Shown piece by piece: positions 1 to 11,408 of a stretch of DNA of 64,000 nt; position 1 is the stretch's first letter, and every line of letters starts with the position of its first letter. The translations under genes and the position numbers were made by a program. Below the pieces are notes generated by a model that did not search any database, was not told where the DNA came from, and was given only the letters and a program-made list of their open reading frames with translations. Source of the DNA: Myoxocephalus aenaeus (lineage: Eukaryota; Chordata; Actinopteri; Perciformes; Cottidae); NCBI GenBank assembly GCA_038501785.1, contig JBAMJR010000524.1, forward strand, positions 1-64,000, in the 5' to 3' direction.

Positions 1-318
1 CCCCTATATATACTCCCCTTATATATACTCTCCTATAATACTCCCCTATATATACTCTCCTATATATACTCCCCTATATATATCTCCCTTACTCTCCTAT
101 ATATACTCTCCTATATATACTCCCCTATATATACTCTCCCTATATATACTCCCCTATATATACTCCCCTATATATACTCTCCTATATATACTCCCCTATA
201 GTATATATCTAATCTCTCCTATATATACTCTCCTATATATACTCCCCTATATATACTCCCCTATATATACTCTCCTATATATACTCTCCTATATATACTC
301 CCCTATATATACTCCCCC
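1..318. repeat. TA-rich minisatellite, about 14-bp unit
   Basis: Tandem copies of a unit close to CTCCCCTATATATA, with C/T variants, run from the window edge to about 315. The array probably continues to the left of the window. No gene is seen in it. Confidence 0.95.
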
Positions 319-572
319 TGTCAGTCTGTCTTTGTTTCGTGTGTGTCCATGTTGTTCGTCACTCCTTGTCTTTTTGGATCTTGCCAGTTCTCTGTTTTGA
401 GTTTTTGTTTACTAAGTAAATTACTCCGGTCTCCTTCCTCTCTCTCTGCACCTGAGTCTCTGCTCACCCACACCCGGTCGTGACAACAGGCTTCTTTGTT
501 ATTAAGCTGTCACTCATGAGACCACGCCCCTGCAGTTGAAACCACGCCCCCCCACGCCAGATCCGGGCCAAA

Positions 573-785
573 AGATCTGAATCCAGAAAAAATAAAAGAT
601 TCGAAACTGTAAAAAAAAAAAAAAAAGAGTGAAAGTTAAATATATTTTATTTATTTTTAAAAACAGAACTAAATCAAAATTATATTTAACACCCAAAAAC
701 TTTTCCACACACTTGAATTTTTTCTGAGGTTTAACAACAAAAACTTGATTTTCAGGTTCAAATCGTTTTTATGAACAAATCATAA
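573..785. repeat. Dispersed AT-rich repeat, copy 1
   Basis: This stretch contains a poly-A run, then GAGTGAAAGTT, then an AT-rich part ending near AACTTGATTTTCAGGTTC. A clearly related stretch occurs at 42063-42235 in the same orientation, with the same order of motifs. It is therefore an interspersed repeat of unknown class. The rest of 319-882 shows nothing else I recognise. Confidence 0.55.
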
Positions 786-882
786 GCCTGGAGGTGTGTC
801 CCCTGTGCCTGGAGGTGTCATCATTCGGGTCTTGGTCTCTGCACAGCCACAGTCAGACCACAAACTCCCCCGGACCGGCAGG

Positions 883-1341
883 ATGTACTACTTTGCCGCT
901 CTTGTGTTCGCCGTGCTGCTCTCGGCACAGACCGGATCCTCCGGTGAGTGTGAGCTGTGTGATGTCTGCCTGAAGTGTAACAACGTTGTTTAGAGTTTCT
1001 ACTCTTTCTCTCCGTAGCTCGTGTGAGAATCAAGGACTCTGAGCCGATCCCTTTGGAGCCGATAGATACGTGGGTCAACCTGACAGACGGTGAGTTGTTG
1101 TGTCCTTCGTGTCTCTTTTGCCCTGTCCAACCACCAAATCCATGTCTGTGAATCTCTCTGTATAGTCAGCAGCATCATAGATGAACTACGAGATAGCTTG
1201 GACAGGTTCGAGCAGAGAATGGACCAGCTCAAGAAGAATCAGATGGGATCCTTCTTTTCGGCAGCCCCCCCCACCTCTCCGCCCGGTTTGGCTCTAACAG
1301 CCTTATCCGGCATGACGGTGATGCTGCTGAGCACTCTGTGA
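883..1341 (+). CDS. Small secreted / probable GPI-anchored protein, three exons, 102 aa
   Basis: Three exons join cleanly: 883-943, 1018-1089 and 1166-1341. Both introns are short (74 and 76 bp), GT-AG, and phase 1. The ATG opens a signal peptide (MYYFAALVFAVLLSAQTGSS). The mature part has one N-glycosylation sequon (NLT, exon 2 end), then a short heptad-like helix (IIDELRDSLDRFEQRMDQLK). It ends in a Ser/Pro stretch followed by a hydrophobic tail (GLALTALSGMTVMLLSTL) that stops immediately, as GPI-attachment signals do. A polyadenylation signal lies 105 bp after the stop. There are no cysteines after the signal peptide, so it is not an Ly6/CD59-type protein. I do not recognise the family and assign no function. 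The exon structure is seen directly; the GPI anchor is inferred. Confidence 0.7.
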
Positions 1342-1445
1342 CAAGAGAAGGAGCTCTGAGGGAGAGCAGGAGGTGACATTGTGTAACTGTGTACACCAGC
1401 TGGGGGTTTTTGTTGAAACTTGTGTTAAAGCGATCGTCATCCTTC

Positions 1446-1451
1446 AATAAA
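1446..1451 (+). promoter_or_regulatory. Polyadenylation signal of the small gene
   Basis: AATAAA lies 105 bp downstream of the TGA of the three-exon gene, giving a compact transcription unit of about 0.6 kb. Confidence 0.7.
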
Positions 1452-1743
1452 AAAAACAAGAACAGAGAAATAACACTCAAGACTCTTTCTTTCTTTTGCT
1501 TGTCATTTTATATATGTTCACACATATCCACAGCATGTACACACTATCATCATAATAATAATAATAATTCAAACTTTTATAGCGCTTCTCTAAGTACACA
1601 AAGCTTGGGGACAAGAGACAGAGACAAACGGAACAGAGACAAACGGAACAAAACAAAAATGGAAAGACAAAGCAAACAAAAACAAACCAAAAAAAACATT
1701 TTTGGTAACAAAAAAGAAAACTGGAGAAGCTGTGTGAGTCATA

Positions 1744-3519
1744 GTGGACACACTATCATGTACACACTATCATGTACACACTATCATGTACACACTCATG
1801 TACACATTATCATGCACACATTATCATGTACACACTCATGTACACACTATCATGCACACATTCTCATGTACACACTCTCATGTACACACTCTCATGTACA
1901 CATTATCATGCACACACTCTCATGTACACACTCTCATGTACACATTATCATGCACCACACTCTCATGTACACATTATCATGTACAACATTATCATGTACA
2001 CACTATCATGTACACATTATCATGCACACACTCTCATGTACACACTATCATGCACACACTCTCATGTACACATTATCATGTACACATTATCATGTACACA
2101 CTATCATGTACACATTATCATGTACACATTATCATGTACACATTATCATGTACACACTCTCATGCACACACTCTCATGTACACATTATCATGTACACACT
2201 CTCATGTACACACTATCATGTACACACTATCATGTACACACTCTCATGTACACATTATCATGTACACACTCTCATGCACACCTCTCATGTACACATTATC
2301 ATGTACACACTCTCATGTACACATTATCATGTACACACTCTCATGTACACATTATCATGTACACATTATCATGTACACACTATCATGTACACATTATCAT
2401 GTACACATTATCATGTACACATTATCATGTACACACTCTCATGCACACACTCTCATGTACACATTATCATGTACACACTCTCATGCACACATTATCATGT
2501 ACACACTCTCATGTACACATTATCATGTACACATTATCATGTACACATTATCATGTACACACTCTCATGTACACATTATCATGTACACACTCATGTACAC
2601 ACTATCATGCACACATTCTCATGTACACATTATCATGTACACACTCTCATGTACACATTATCATGCACACACTCTCATGTACACATTATCATGTACACAT
2701 TATCATGCACACATTATCATGCACACACTCTCATGTACACACTATCATGCACACACTCTCATGTACACATTATCATGTACACATTATCATGTACACACTC
2801 TCATGCACACACTCTCATGTACACATTATCATGCACACACTCTCATGTACACATTATCATGTACACACTCTCATGTACACATTATCATGCACACATTATC
2901 ATGTACACACTCTCATGCACACACTCTCATGTACACATTATCATGTACACACTCTCATGTACACATTATCATGTACACACTCTCATGCACACACTCTCAT
3001 GTACACATTATCATGCACACACTCTCATGTACACATTATCATGCACACACTCTCATGCACACATTATCATGTACACACTCTCATGTACACATTATCATGC
3101 ACACACTCTCATGTACACATTATCATGCACACACTATCATGTACACACTATCATGTACACATTATCATGTACACACTCTCATGTACACATTATCATGCAC
3201 ACACTCTCATGTACACATTATCATGCACACATTATCATGTACACACTCTCATGTACACACTCTCATGTACACATTATCATGTACACACTCTCATGTACAC
3301 ATTATCATGCACACATTATCATGTACACATTATCATGTACACACTCTCATGTACACATTATCATGCACACATTATCATGTACACATTATCATGTACACAC
3401 TCTCATGTACACATTATCATGCACACATTATCATGTACACATTATCATGTACACACTCTCATGTACACACTATCATGTACACATTATCATGTACACATTA
3501 TCATGTACACACTCTCAAC
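1744..3519. repeat. 14-bp minisatellite (ACACTMTCATGTAC type), about 125 copies
   Basis: Tandem units alternate between ACACTATCATGTAC, ACACTCTCATGTAC, ACATTATCATGTAC and forms with ATGC in place of ATGT. Each unit contains the self-complementary core CATG or CATGTACA. Because 14 is not a multiple of 3 and the unit lacks stop triplets, all three forward frames stay open for 620-730 codons and give Cys-Thr-His-Tyr-His repeats. These frames are artefacts of the repeat, not genes. Confidence 0.97.
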
Positions 3520-3814
3520 CCAGAAGACCAGGAAGCAGAAGCAGAGTTGTCGTCTTCCACCCTTCTCTGCATTCTCTGCACTTCCTTTAGGGCAGCTGCC
3601 CACCTTTAACTCTATAGAGACTGTGTCTGTCCCACGGACACTAACATTAATTAAATCAAAAGTAACCAAAAGAGGAGTTATAGAAAATAACCGATAGGAG
3701 AATTAAATGTGGACTCCTAAATATTAGATCTTTGTATTCCAACCTAACAGTACATCCGATTCTGTTTGTGGTGGTGTACCGGGTCCGAATTCAGAATTTC
3801 TATCAGAATTTTCT

Positions 3815-4018
3815 GTGTTTTTGTCAAGTTTGGTCCTTAAGACTGATAAGGTTATTATTGTAGGGGATTTTAATATTCATGTGGATGTCAGCAATGATAG
3901 TCTTAGTGTTGCATTTAGCTTATTGTTGGCTTCTGTCAGAGAGTACAGGAACCGACTCACTGCTTTAACCACACCCTCGACCTTGTTCTTACATATGGCA
4001 TTGATGTGGAGCATTTAG
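3815..4018 (+). pseudogene. LINE endonuclease fragment
   Basis: The translated segment reads TDKVIIVGDFNIHVDVSND, which is the conserved GDFN motif of LINE apurinic-endonuclease domains. Upstream sequence coding for the N-terminal half appears deleted (a residual LLNIRSLY-like piece is near 3720). It is a remnant of the L2-like element. Confidence 0.75.
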
Positions 4019-4381
4019 TAGTGTTTCCACAGAACCCTCTTTTAGCAGAGTTATCAGTTTATACTACTGGAGTGTACAGCGTTAGGCAAGAGACACCAGA
4101 TGTCTAACTGACGGTGCTGTTGCTAGATTTAAGGAAGCGATTCCTTCTGTATTTCATTCATTACCATGTCTCAATATAACAGAGGACTCCTGTGCTAACT
4201 TTACTCCCTCCCAGATTGATCAGCTCGTCGATGGTGCTACTGGCTCACTGAGAGTGACACTGGACTCGATAGACCCTCTAAAAAAGAGGATCATTAAGCA
4301 AAGGAGGCTCGCTCCATGGTATAACCCTCAGACCCGCATATTGAAGCAAGCATCACGGATCATAGCACAGAGACAGCACTA

Positions 4382-5401
4382 GTGACAATTACTAATGACC
4401 TTCTAGTTGCATCAGATAGGGGACTTGTCTCTGTACTTGTCCTGTTAGACCTTAGTGCAGCATTTGACACCATTGACCATGACATCTTATTACAGAGACT
4501 AGACCAGTCGATTGGTATTAAAGGTACAGCACTAAGCTGGTTTAAGTCGTATTTATCAGATAGATCTCAGTTTGTATTTGTAAACGATGAGGCCTCGATG
4601 ACCACCGCCGTTCGTCATGGAGTTCCACAAGGTTCTGTGCTTGGACCAATTTTATTCACCTTATATATGCTTCCTTCAGGCAATATTATCAGAAAACACT
4701 CCATAAACTTTCACTGTTATGCCGATGATACTCAACTATATCTGTCAATCAAGCCAGATGAAATCCACCAGGTCGCTAAACTTCAAGCGTGTCTTAAAGA
4801 CATCAAGACCTGGATGACCTGCAACTTCCTGCTGCTGAACTCTGACAAGACTGAAGTCATTCTACTCGGCCCAGAACACCTCAGAAATCAACTATCTGAC
4901 GATATGGTTTCCCTGGATGGCATCGCTCTGGCATCCACCACCACCGTAAGGAATCTCAGAGTTATTTTTGACCAGGACCTGTCCTTTGGCTCCCACGTGA
5001 AACAGATCTCAAGGACTGCCTTTTTTCACCTACGGAACATCTCAAAGATCCGGCACATCCTGTCTCAAAGCGATGCAGAAACATTGATCCACGCATTTGT
5101 TACTTCAAGACTGGATTACTGTAACTCCGTATTATCAGGCTGCTCCGGAAAGTCCCTTGGGTCTCTCCAGCTGATCCAGAATGCTGCAGCTCGTGTACTA
5201 ATGAGGACGCGGAAGAGAGATCACATTACTCCTGTACTAGCTGGTCTCCACTGGCTTCCTGTAAGATCGAGAATTATATTTAAAATCCTTCTCTTTACCT
5301 ACAAAGCCCTAACTGGCGATGCACCATCATATCTTAAGGAGCTTATAGTGCCATATTACCCCACTAGAGAGCTTATAGTACCATATTACTCAACTAGATA
5401 G
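4382..5401 (+). pseudogene. LINE reverse transcriptase fragment, 339-codon open segment
   Basis: This open segment shows RT block motifs in order: LLDLSAAFDTIDHDIL (catalytic Asp region), GVPQGSVLGPILFTLY, and CYADDTQLYL with the catalytic YADD. It continues into the LINE-type C-terminal region (NAAARVLMRTRKRDHITPVL). The N-terminal RT part and the link to the endonuclease are interrupted by stops. The frame ends inside a local 30-bp tandem repeat that created a premature TAG. Confidence 0.85.
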
Positions 5402-5519
5402 CTTATAGTACCATATTACTCAACTAGAGAGCTCATAGTACCATATTACCCCACTATAGAGCTTATAGTACCATATTACTCAACTAGATAGCTTATAGTA
5501 CCATATTACTCAACTAGAG
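5335..5519 (+). repeat. 30-bp tandem repeat inside the LINE C-terminus
   Basis: About six copies of a unit like GAGCTTATAGTACCATATTA plus CTCAACTAGA. The antisense L2 copy near 53335 has a single copy, so the array arose after insertion. The first two copies are in frame (ELIVPYYPTR repeated); the third carries TAG. Confidence 0.9.
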
Positions 5520-6580
5520 TGCTGCGCTCACTGAATGCAGGGTTACTTGTGGTTCCCAGAGTCTTAAAAAGTAGGATGGGAGCAGAGGTTTCAGTTATCA
5601 AGTTCCTCTTCTGTGAAATCAGCTTCCACTTTCAGTTCGGGGGGCAGACACAGTCACCTCATTTAAGAGTAGACTTAAGACTTTCCTCTTTGATAGCGCT
5701 TATACTTAGGGCTGTTTCAGGCTTATAGTTAGGGCTGGCTCAGGTTTGCCCTGGTCCAGCCCCTAGATATGCTGCTATAGGCCTAGACTGCTGGGGGACA
5801 TCTTAGGATACACTGAGCTCCTCTTCTCTTCCTCTTTCACTCCTCTTCTCCTCTTCTTTCTCTCCTTCTGGATAAATGATTGTCTCTTCAATGCACATTA
5901 CTAACTCTACTTCTTCCCCGGAGCCTCTGTGCTTCCTCGCCTCAAGTTTCCATGGATCGTGGCTGTCTGGAGCCGGTCCTGCTTCCTGCCCCCTGCCATG
6001 GCCCTGCTGATGCCCCTCCTCTCTACCTCCTTCTGCTTCATGGATCGTGGTTATCTGGATCATGGACCATGCTTACTACTCATTATATGAATAATTTCTG
6101 TCATATTCATGTAATGTGCTGTAACTCTGTTACATTGTTCATTCTGGTCACATGACATCTATTGCTTCTGTCCATCCGGGGAGAGGGATCCTCCTCTGTT
6201 GCTCTCCTAAAGGTTTCTTCTCTTTTTTCCCTGTGAAAGGGTTTTTACTATCTTCATTGGGGGACTTTTTCCTGGTCGATGTGAGGTCCCGGGACAGGAT
6301 GTTATGTGTACAGATTGTAAAGCCTTGTAGTGATGTGTCCTTTCGTGTCGAGGCTTCGACGAGGCTTCCGCACCACGTGACTGATTCAGAAAATGGGTTT
6401 GCCGTGCGATTTGAAAAGGGGAAGTGAAACTCAATGGACTTCCTTCCTCTCTGTACAGCTTCATGTGTGCCTGTGAAAGTGTTTTATAAAGCAGGAGAAA
6501 CAGTCTCAAAAAGCCCAGCACTGTGGAAAAGTTCTTATTTTTATAAAAATTAATAAAATGGACACATCAACATGGACTAG

Positions 6581-6648
6581 CAGAGCTGAGGCTTGAACCA
6601 CCGATCCTCTGACTGCATGATGGGTATGCTAACCACTGAGCCACAGTC
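6581..6648 (-). repeat. tRNA-derived fragment (tRNA pseudogene or SINE head)
   Basis: Read on the minus strand it has an A-box-like TGGCTCAGTGG and, about 40 bases on, a B-box-like GGTTCAAGCC. These are the internal RNA polymerase III promoter elements of a tRNA. The anticodon arm and acceptor stem do not pair well, so it is not a functional tRNA. Confidence 0.5.
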
Positions 6649-6742
6649 ACATCACATGTCTTCTCTCAATTTGTTTCCACTTTCCCTTCTGACCTCGTCA
6701 TTATATCATAAAGACAGACACAATATTAATAATAATTGATGT

Positions 6743-7806
6743 ATTGGCGTCAGTGGTGGTTCTACATGTAATCACGCCCCGGGCGAGACCCCCTCCGACG
6801 CCCCCCCCACCGGGAAAATAAAAAAATATTTAATTTGTTTTTATTATAAACTTAAATTTCTCAATTGCACAAATCCTTCAATAGAACATTTGAATAACAC
6901 ACTTAAGAGAATCAATGCACACAATTCTGCACAACACAGTATAAGTTACAACATAACTGACTTAAGCCCACTGATTGCATTAGAGTATTGCTCTATAGCC
7001 TACAGTGGATCCCCCGTTCCCCCCTTGTCCGTTCCATTTGGGAGACAGAGGTGAACTATCCCTAATAGAGGTTTAACTATTTACAAATGAACTTAACTAA
7101 CTTTTAACTATTTTAAACGTTTAGCTTTTTAATACTTAACACATTTAAAGTGAAACAACATACAGAAGCTTACAGAATCACACAACAAAATATAAATTAA
7201 AATGTGTAAAACAAAAAGAAAAAAAATCAGCATCCAGAGTTTTGTCCTTCAGTGAAGGTTTACATGGAGAAAGACCAAGAGCCTCAGCTGTGAGGGCTGG
7301 TCCTGTTTCTTCTCTTAATGATCTGCCTGTTGAAGAACATTCTCTCTGAGGGGACTGAAGCTGCTACGATGCACAGTCTGGTGACGTCACATGAACTGTG
7401 TAACTCCCGCCCCTCTGCTCAGCAGGCACAGAGACGACGCCACACATATTGACCAATCAAATGCGGCTTGAGAGAGAGAGAGAGCGAGAGAGAGAGCGAG
7501 AGAGAAAAAGAAAAAAAAGCCGCTCCGTCGTCCTCGTCAAAGAGCTCTCAGAGCGTTTCGTTAGACCGACACGTCACTAGTAGACGGAACCTTCTTAGCA
7601 AGCAGGGCGCCTGCAGCTGCAGGGGGCGCCAATGCCAATTCCCCACACAGTGATATGATAGATAATGGAAAACCGCTTCGTGGCCCAGATGATATATATA
7701 TATATATATTTTTAAGTGGTCGTGCCGCCCCCCACGTGTCATGAAAAGGTGCCGCCCCGGGCGGCTGCCCGGGTTGCCCGTGCCCAAAACCGCCCCTGAT
7801 TGGCGT
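6743..7806. mobile_element. Non-autonomous hAT element with perfect 8-bp target duplication
   Basis: The element spans 6751-7798 and begins CAGTGGTGGTT and ends AACCGCCCCTG, imperfect terminal inverted repeats of 11 bp (9 match). It is flanked by ATTGGCGT at 6743-6750 and again at 7799-7806. An 8-bp duplication with CA...TG ends is the hAT signature. No transposase frame is present in the 1048 bp; the interior is GC-rich at both ends and AT-rich in between. Confidence 0.85.
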
Positions 7807-8258
7807 CACAAACATCATTCGTTCATTTATTCAATTCAAAGCTTCACACACCAAAGCCGTGGTGTCGTTATGATCACTCTGCCTGTTTTACATGTATTGT
7901 CCACTAGATGGCGCAGTAGAGCAAATGAAGCATCATGAAGCTTCGGCCCATGAGCGAACCACTTGATGGAAAGCTTCAAAGCTTCATCTCACCATCACTA
8001 CTATCATGCACACGCTAGTTATGTATTTGTTTGTTTGTTTGTTTTATATTTTATTTCTGTATTTGTTTTATTTATATATTTTCGGGCCATTTGTTGGCTC
8101 TAACCCTGCTGCTCGTGGCTGATAGCAGCAGTGATGCTGCACTTCAAGAGGAACTTGGTTGGGTGGTTTTTGTGCTCTGTGGTTTCCTGCAGATGAAGAA
8201 GCCAACAATGTTCTGTGGAAGACAACGGCACAAGTCGTATGCGTTATGCACATGCGCT

Positions 8259-8314
<56 letters not shown>
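8259..8314. repeat. (TG)n microsatellite
   Basis: Nearly pure TG dinucleotide run with one GG interruption. Confidence 0.95.
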
Positions 8315-8315
<1 letters not shown>

Positions 8316-8664
8316 AGTAACGGGCCGTCAGGGCCTGTAAGCCTTCTCTGCTGGCCTAAACAGAATCACAAAGTTACATCTATTTTATAATGTAATTGTT
8401 TTTCACAAATACACTACATGTAGTGTAATAATTTTTCAGCTTATTTTCTCATTGCACAGCTCCTGTCTGTCTGCGCCAGCGAGCTGCTCTCCTCTTCTTA
8501 ACGCTCCTTATCCAATCAGATCTCACCTCTGTTTCTCTCTCTCCGCCGGTTAAACACATGGTGACGGCCAGCGAGCTTCTGTCCTGTGAACAGCATCCCG
8601 TCATGCACGTATTTATGTATATGATATCAGACAGCAGGCATAGGTAGGTTTTGCACGGCCCGCC

Positions 8665-8666
<2 letters not shown>

Positions 8667-8735
<69 letters not shown>
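8667..8735. repeat. (TG)n microsatellite
   Basis: Uninterrupted TG dinucleotide run of about 68 bp. Confidence 0.97.
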
Positions 8736-8736
<1 letters not shown>

Positions 8737-8739
8737 GTA

Positions 8740-9740
8740 CAACATTCGAAAATGTTATTTCTTTAAGCCACTGTCTCAAATTAATTTTGTGTTAAAACCT
8801 GTTGTAGAGTTCTATGACCTTGATATGAATAATATGAATAAAAAAATAAAATGTTTTAACTTATTTTCAGCATAAATATGATCAAAAGTCAAGAGTCTGA
8901 GCAAGATTCCAAAAATGACTCCTCGATTGCTCCCAGAGTTTTTTAGTTGTATTGTTCGGTGCCTTCCCATCAACCCACAGAGTAACGCTGCACATCTTTA
9001 GAAAGATTACGACCTAACGCATCTAAATGCAATAATAATCACAATAAACACAAGTATTGACATGTTAGGAAGCATATTCAGTCCAAAAACTGTGTTTTTC
9101 GGTTCAGAAATTGAAAAATGACCTACATTGAGCTGAATCCTGACCTCTTGTGCCGTCTGTGAGAGTGAATTTGTTAACGCTGAGTTGGATTCAAATGATA
9201 TATAAAGTTATATATGAAACTATATAATATATAGTTTCTTTAAGTTGTTTATTGGGGTCTGAGGTCATTTTCTCGATTTTACATAATTTCTTAAATTCAC
9301 CTTTTAAAGGCACTTGCATATGAGATACATACCCATGTGTTGCATCAAGAATTGCAGAGCAATCTCAGCTCTCTTTATAATGAGGCACCATTGTCCTAAG
9401 GCAAAAGTGTAAAGAGATAATATGGCCCTAAAGCTGAAAAATGTAATCTCGATAACTCATTTGCAAGGTTTCCTTGATTATTCTTCATGTTCTTTATCAA
9501 TATGTTTAACAAGGCATCCATGCAGTTATACTACAATGTTATTCAACATGTGATAGTCAAATGTATATGTTAGGACAAGAAGTTCAGAGTTAATGGCAAG
9601 ATTATTCATTTAATTGTATCTCATTAAAGCTCCATGGCATGACCTATACTGTTTGCCAAAATCTAAATGTGGTGTTGTAGTTTACAAAATAATGTCTGCG
9701 CTCCAGTTTTCTGCACATATTGAAGATGAGTGTTATTGAC
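8740..9740. other. AT-rich stretch, nothing recognised
   Basis: No open frame of note, no terminal repeats and no tandem structure were seen in this kilobase. Confidence 0.5.
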
Positions 9741-9762
9741 CCATTTGGCCACAAGAGGGAGT

Positions 9763-10699
9763 TTACCTTTGTGTACTTTTATAAAGTAGCTTGATCAATT
9801 TAATAAAATGTGTCCCCAATCTTCCCAATACTCTCCATAGATAATCCCATTGAACCATATCAAAGGCTTTTTCTGCATCCAAGCTAAGGACAGCACTAGG
9901 AGACGTGCTATCTTTCACAGCATGAATAATATGCAAAAGGCGACGCATGTTATCAGAAGCCAGTCGTGTCTTAATGAAGCCCGTCTGGTCACAGTGAACT
10001 AATTTAATCACGTAAGGTTCAAGGCGGGATGCCAAAATGCGTGCAAACAATTTAATCTCGGTAGTAAGGATAGACAGGGGTCTGTAGTTGCTGCATAGAG
10101 TCGGATCTTTACCGGGTTTAGGTAATACTGATATTAGGGATTAATGTCCTCTAAAAACCCCTTTCAATAGAACAATTAATCATCTCCATTAGAAACGGGC
10201 CTACCAGATCCCCAAAAGTACGGTCAAATTCAGGGGGAACACCATCCCATCCCGGTGATTTCCCCCTTTTCATCCCCGCAATGGCATCTTTAAGTTCGGT
10301 CAGAGTGATTAGGGCCCCTAAGTCATTGGACTCATCAAGGGAGAGAGTTGGAACTACCACTTTTTGTAAAAAGTTACCACATTTTGCTTTGTCAGAGCAA
10401 ACTTCGGAGGTATATAGTTTAGAGTAAAAGGAATGAAATTCTAAATTGATCTCTTTAGGGTCCGTCAATATTTTCTGGCCAGAGGCAATAGATATAATGC
10501 TGGCAGCCTTCTCACCTTTTTCTAGGCTTAGAGCCAACAGGTGGCTTGGTCTGGATCCATTGAAATAATAATTTCTTCTAGATCTGTGAATCAAAAATTC
10601 TACTCTGGCTCTTAAAAGGGTGTTTAATTGAAATTCTATGGATTTTATTTGTTTTCCCATGTCATCTGAGAAGCCAGTATTTTGCTGATTGTTCTCCAA
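9763..10699 (-). pseudogene. L1-like ORF2 reverse transcriptase, N-terminal half
   Basis: Two open segments (10699-10151 and 10050-9763) together read GKSPGWDGVPPEF, then ILASRLEPYVIKLVHCDQTG, then VLSLDAEKAFDMVQWDYL. These are the L1-type RT entry motifs, including the AEKAFD block. They are separated by a frameshift near 10100, and the domain is cut off downstream. Confidence 0.8.
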
Positions 10700-10782
10700 A
10701 TTTTTTAGAGTAGTCTCATATTCATTAATTTGCCCTAATCTAGTTTTATTGAGATGCGAGGAATATGAGATTGCTGTGTTCC

Positions 10783-11400
10783 TTATGCAACCTTTAATGG
10801 CACTCCAAAGAATACGTGGGTCATTGGTGGTCCCAGCATTTCTGAAATAAAAACAGGAAAAGCATCTCTAAAGTAAGTGCAAAACGTATTGTTTCTCAGT
10901 AGTGTTACATTACATTTAGAAATGACTATGCTGTGATCTGATAACGGACAAGGGAGAATGTTAACGTAATGAATCTGAGAAAATGCATTTGTACTGGCCA
11001 ACAGATAGTCTATTCTAGAATAAGATTTGTGTCTGTTTGAGTAAAAACTGTATTGTCTGGATGGAGGGTCGATAGCGCGATACAGGTCAGTGAGACTAAA
11101 ATCAGACATAAGACCCTTAAATGCAGATATGGTACGATTATGTGAGTGTTGAGTTGAACCAACCGAGCGGTCGAGTGTCGGGTCCAGTACAGCATTCATA
11201 TCGGCACCAATTACAACTGAGAAACCTTCCAACTTGACTAAGAGATTATTAATATTAGTAAAGAAAGCAGAGTCAAATTGGCTAGGTGCATAACGGGCAA
11301 GCAACAAAAGCAATTTTGCGTCCTGCAAAGTTTGTTTTAATATAAGCAATGCGGCCGTCAGTGCTTCCATACTTAAGCAATAAGGTACTCGAGGCAGTAC
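10783..11400 (-). pseudogene. L1-like endonuclease, C-terminal part
   Basis: Shows FSVVIGADMNAVLDPTLDRS (GADxN motif), then SFYSNRHKSYSRIDYLLAS and CPLSDHSIVI, the conserved SRIDYxL and SDH catalytic motifs of L1 apurinic endonucleases. Its N-terminal half lies about 0.9 kb away at 12561-12286. Confidence 0.8.
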
Positions 11401-11408
11401 TGTGTCTA

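Larger units (their letters stand above)
3600..6327 (+). mobile_element. L2-like (Maui-type) LINE, internally deleted, 3' truncated
   Basis: The stretch holds, in order, remnants of an apurinic endonuclease, a reverse transcriptase, a 3' untranslated part (from about 5730) and then stops abruptly at 6327. Compared with the antisense copy at 52335-53818 and the 3' end at 38450-38860, it lacks the last 80 bp or so (the CCTCCGAGGCAAACTTG...GAATTGAATTG tail). Frames are broken between 4018 and 4382, and again after 5401, so it is dead. The L2 assignment rests on the RT sequence and on the shared 3' part. Confidence 0.85.

Noticed and set aside
1389..3697. Three overlapping forward ORFs of 621-733 codons
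   Set aside because: They are translations of a 14-bp tandem repeat in its three frames; there is no start context or domain, and codon pattern follows the repeat.
6581..6648. Functional tRNA gene
   Set aside because: A- and B-box-like sequences are present, but the stems do not pair into a cloverleaf.
6328..8000. Outer hAT-like element with TAGTGATG / CATCACTA ends
   Set aside because: The ends are complementary over 8 bp, but flanks AAGCCTTG and CTATCATG do not match, so I do not call it as a feature.
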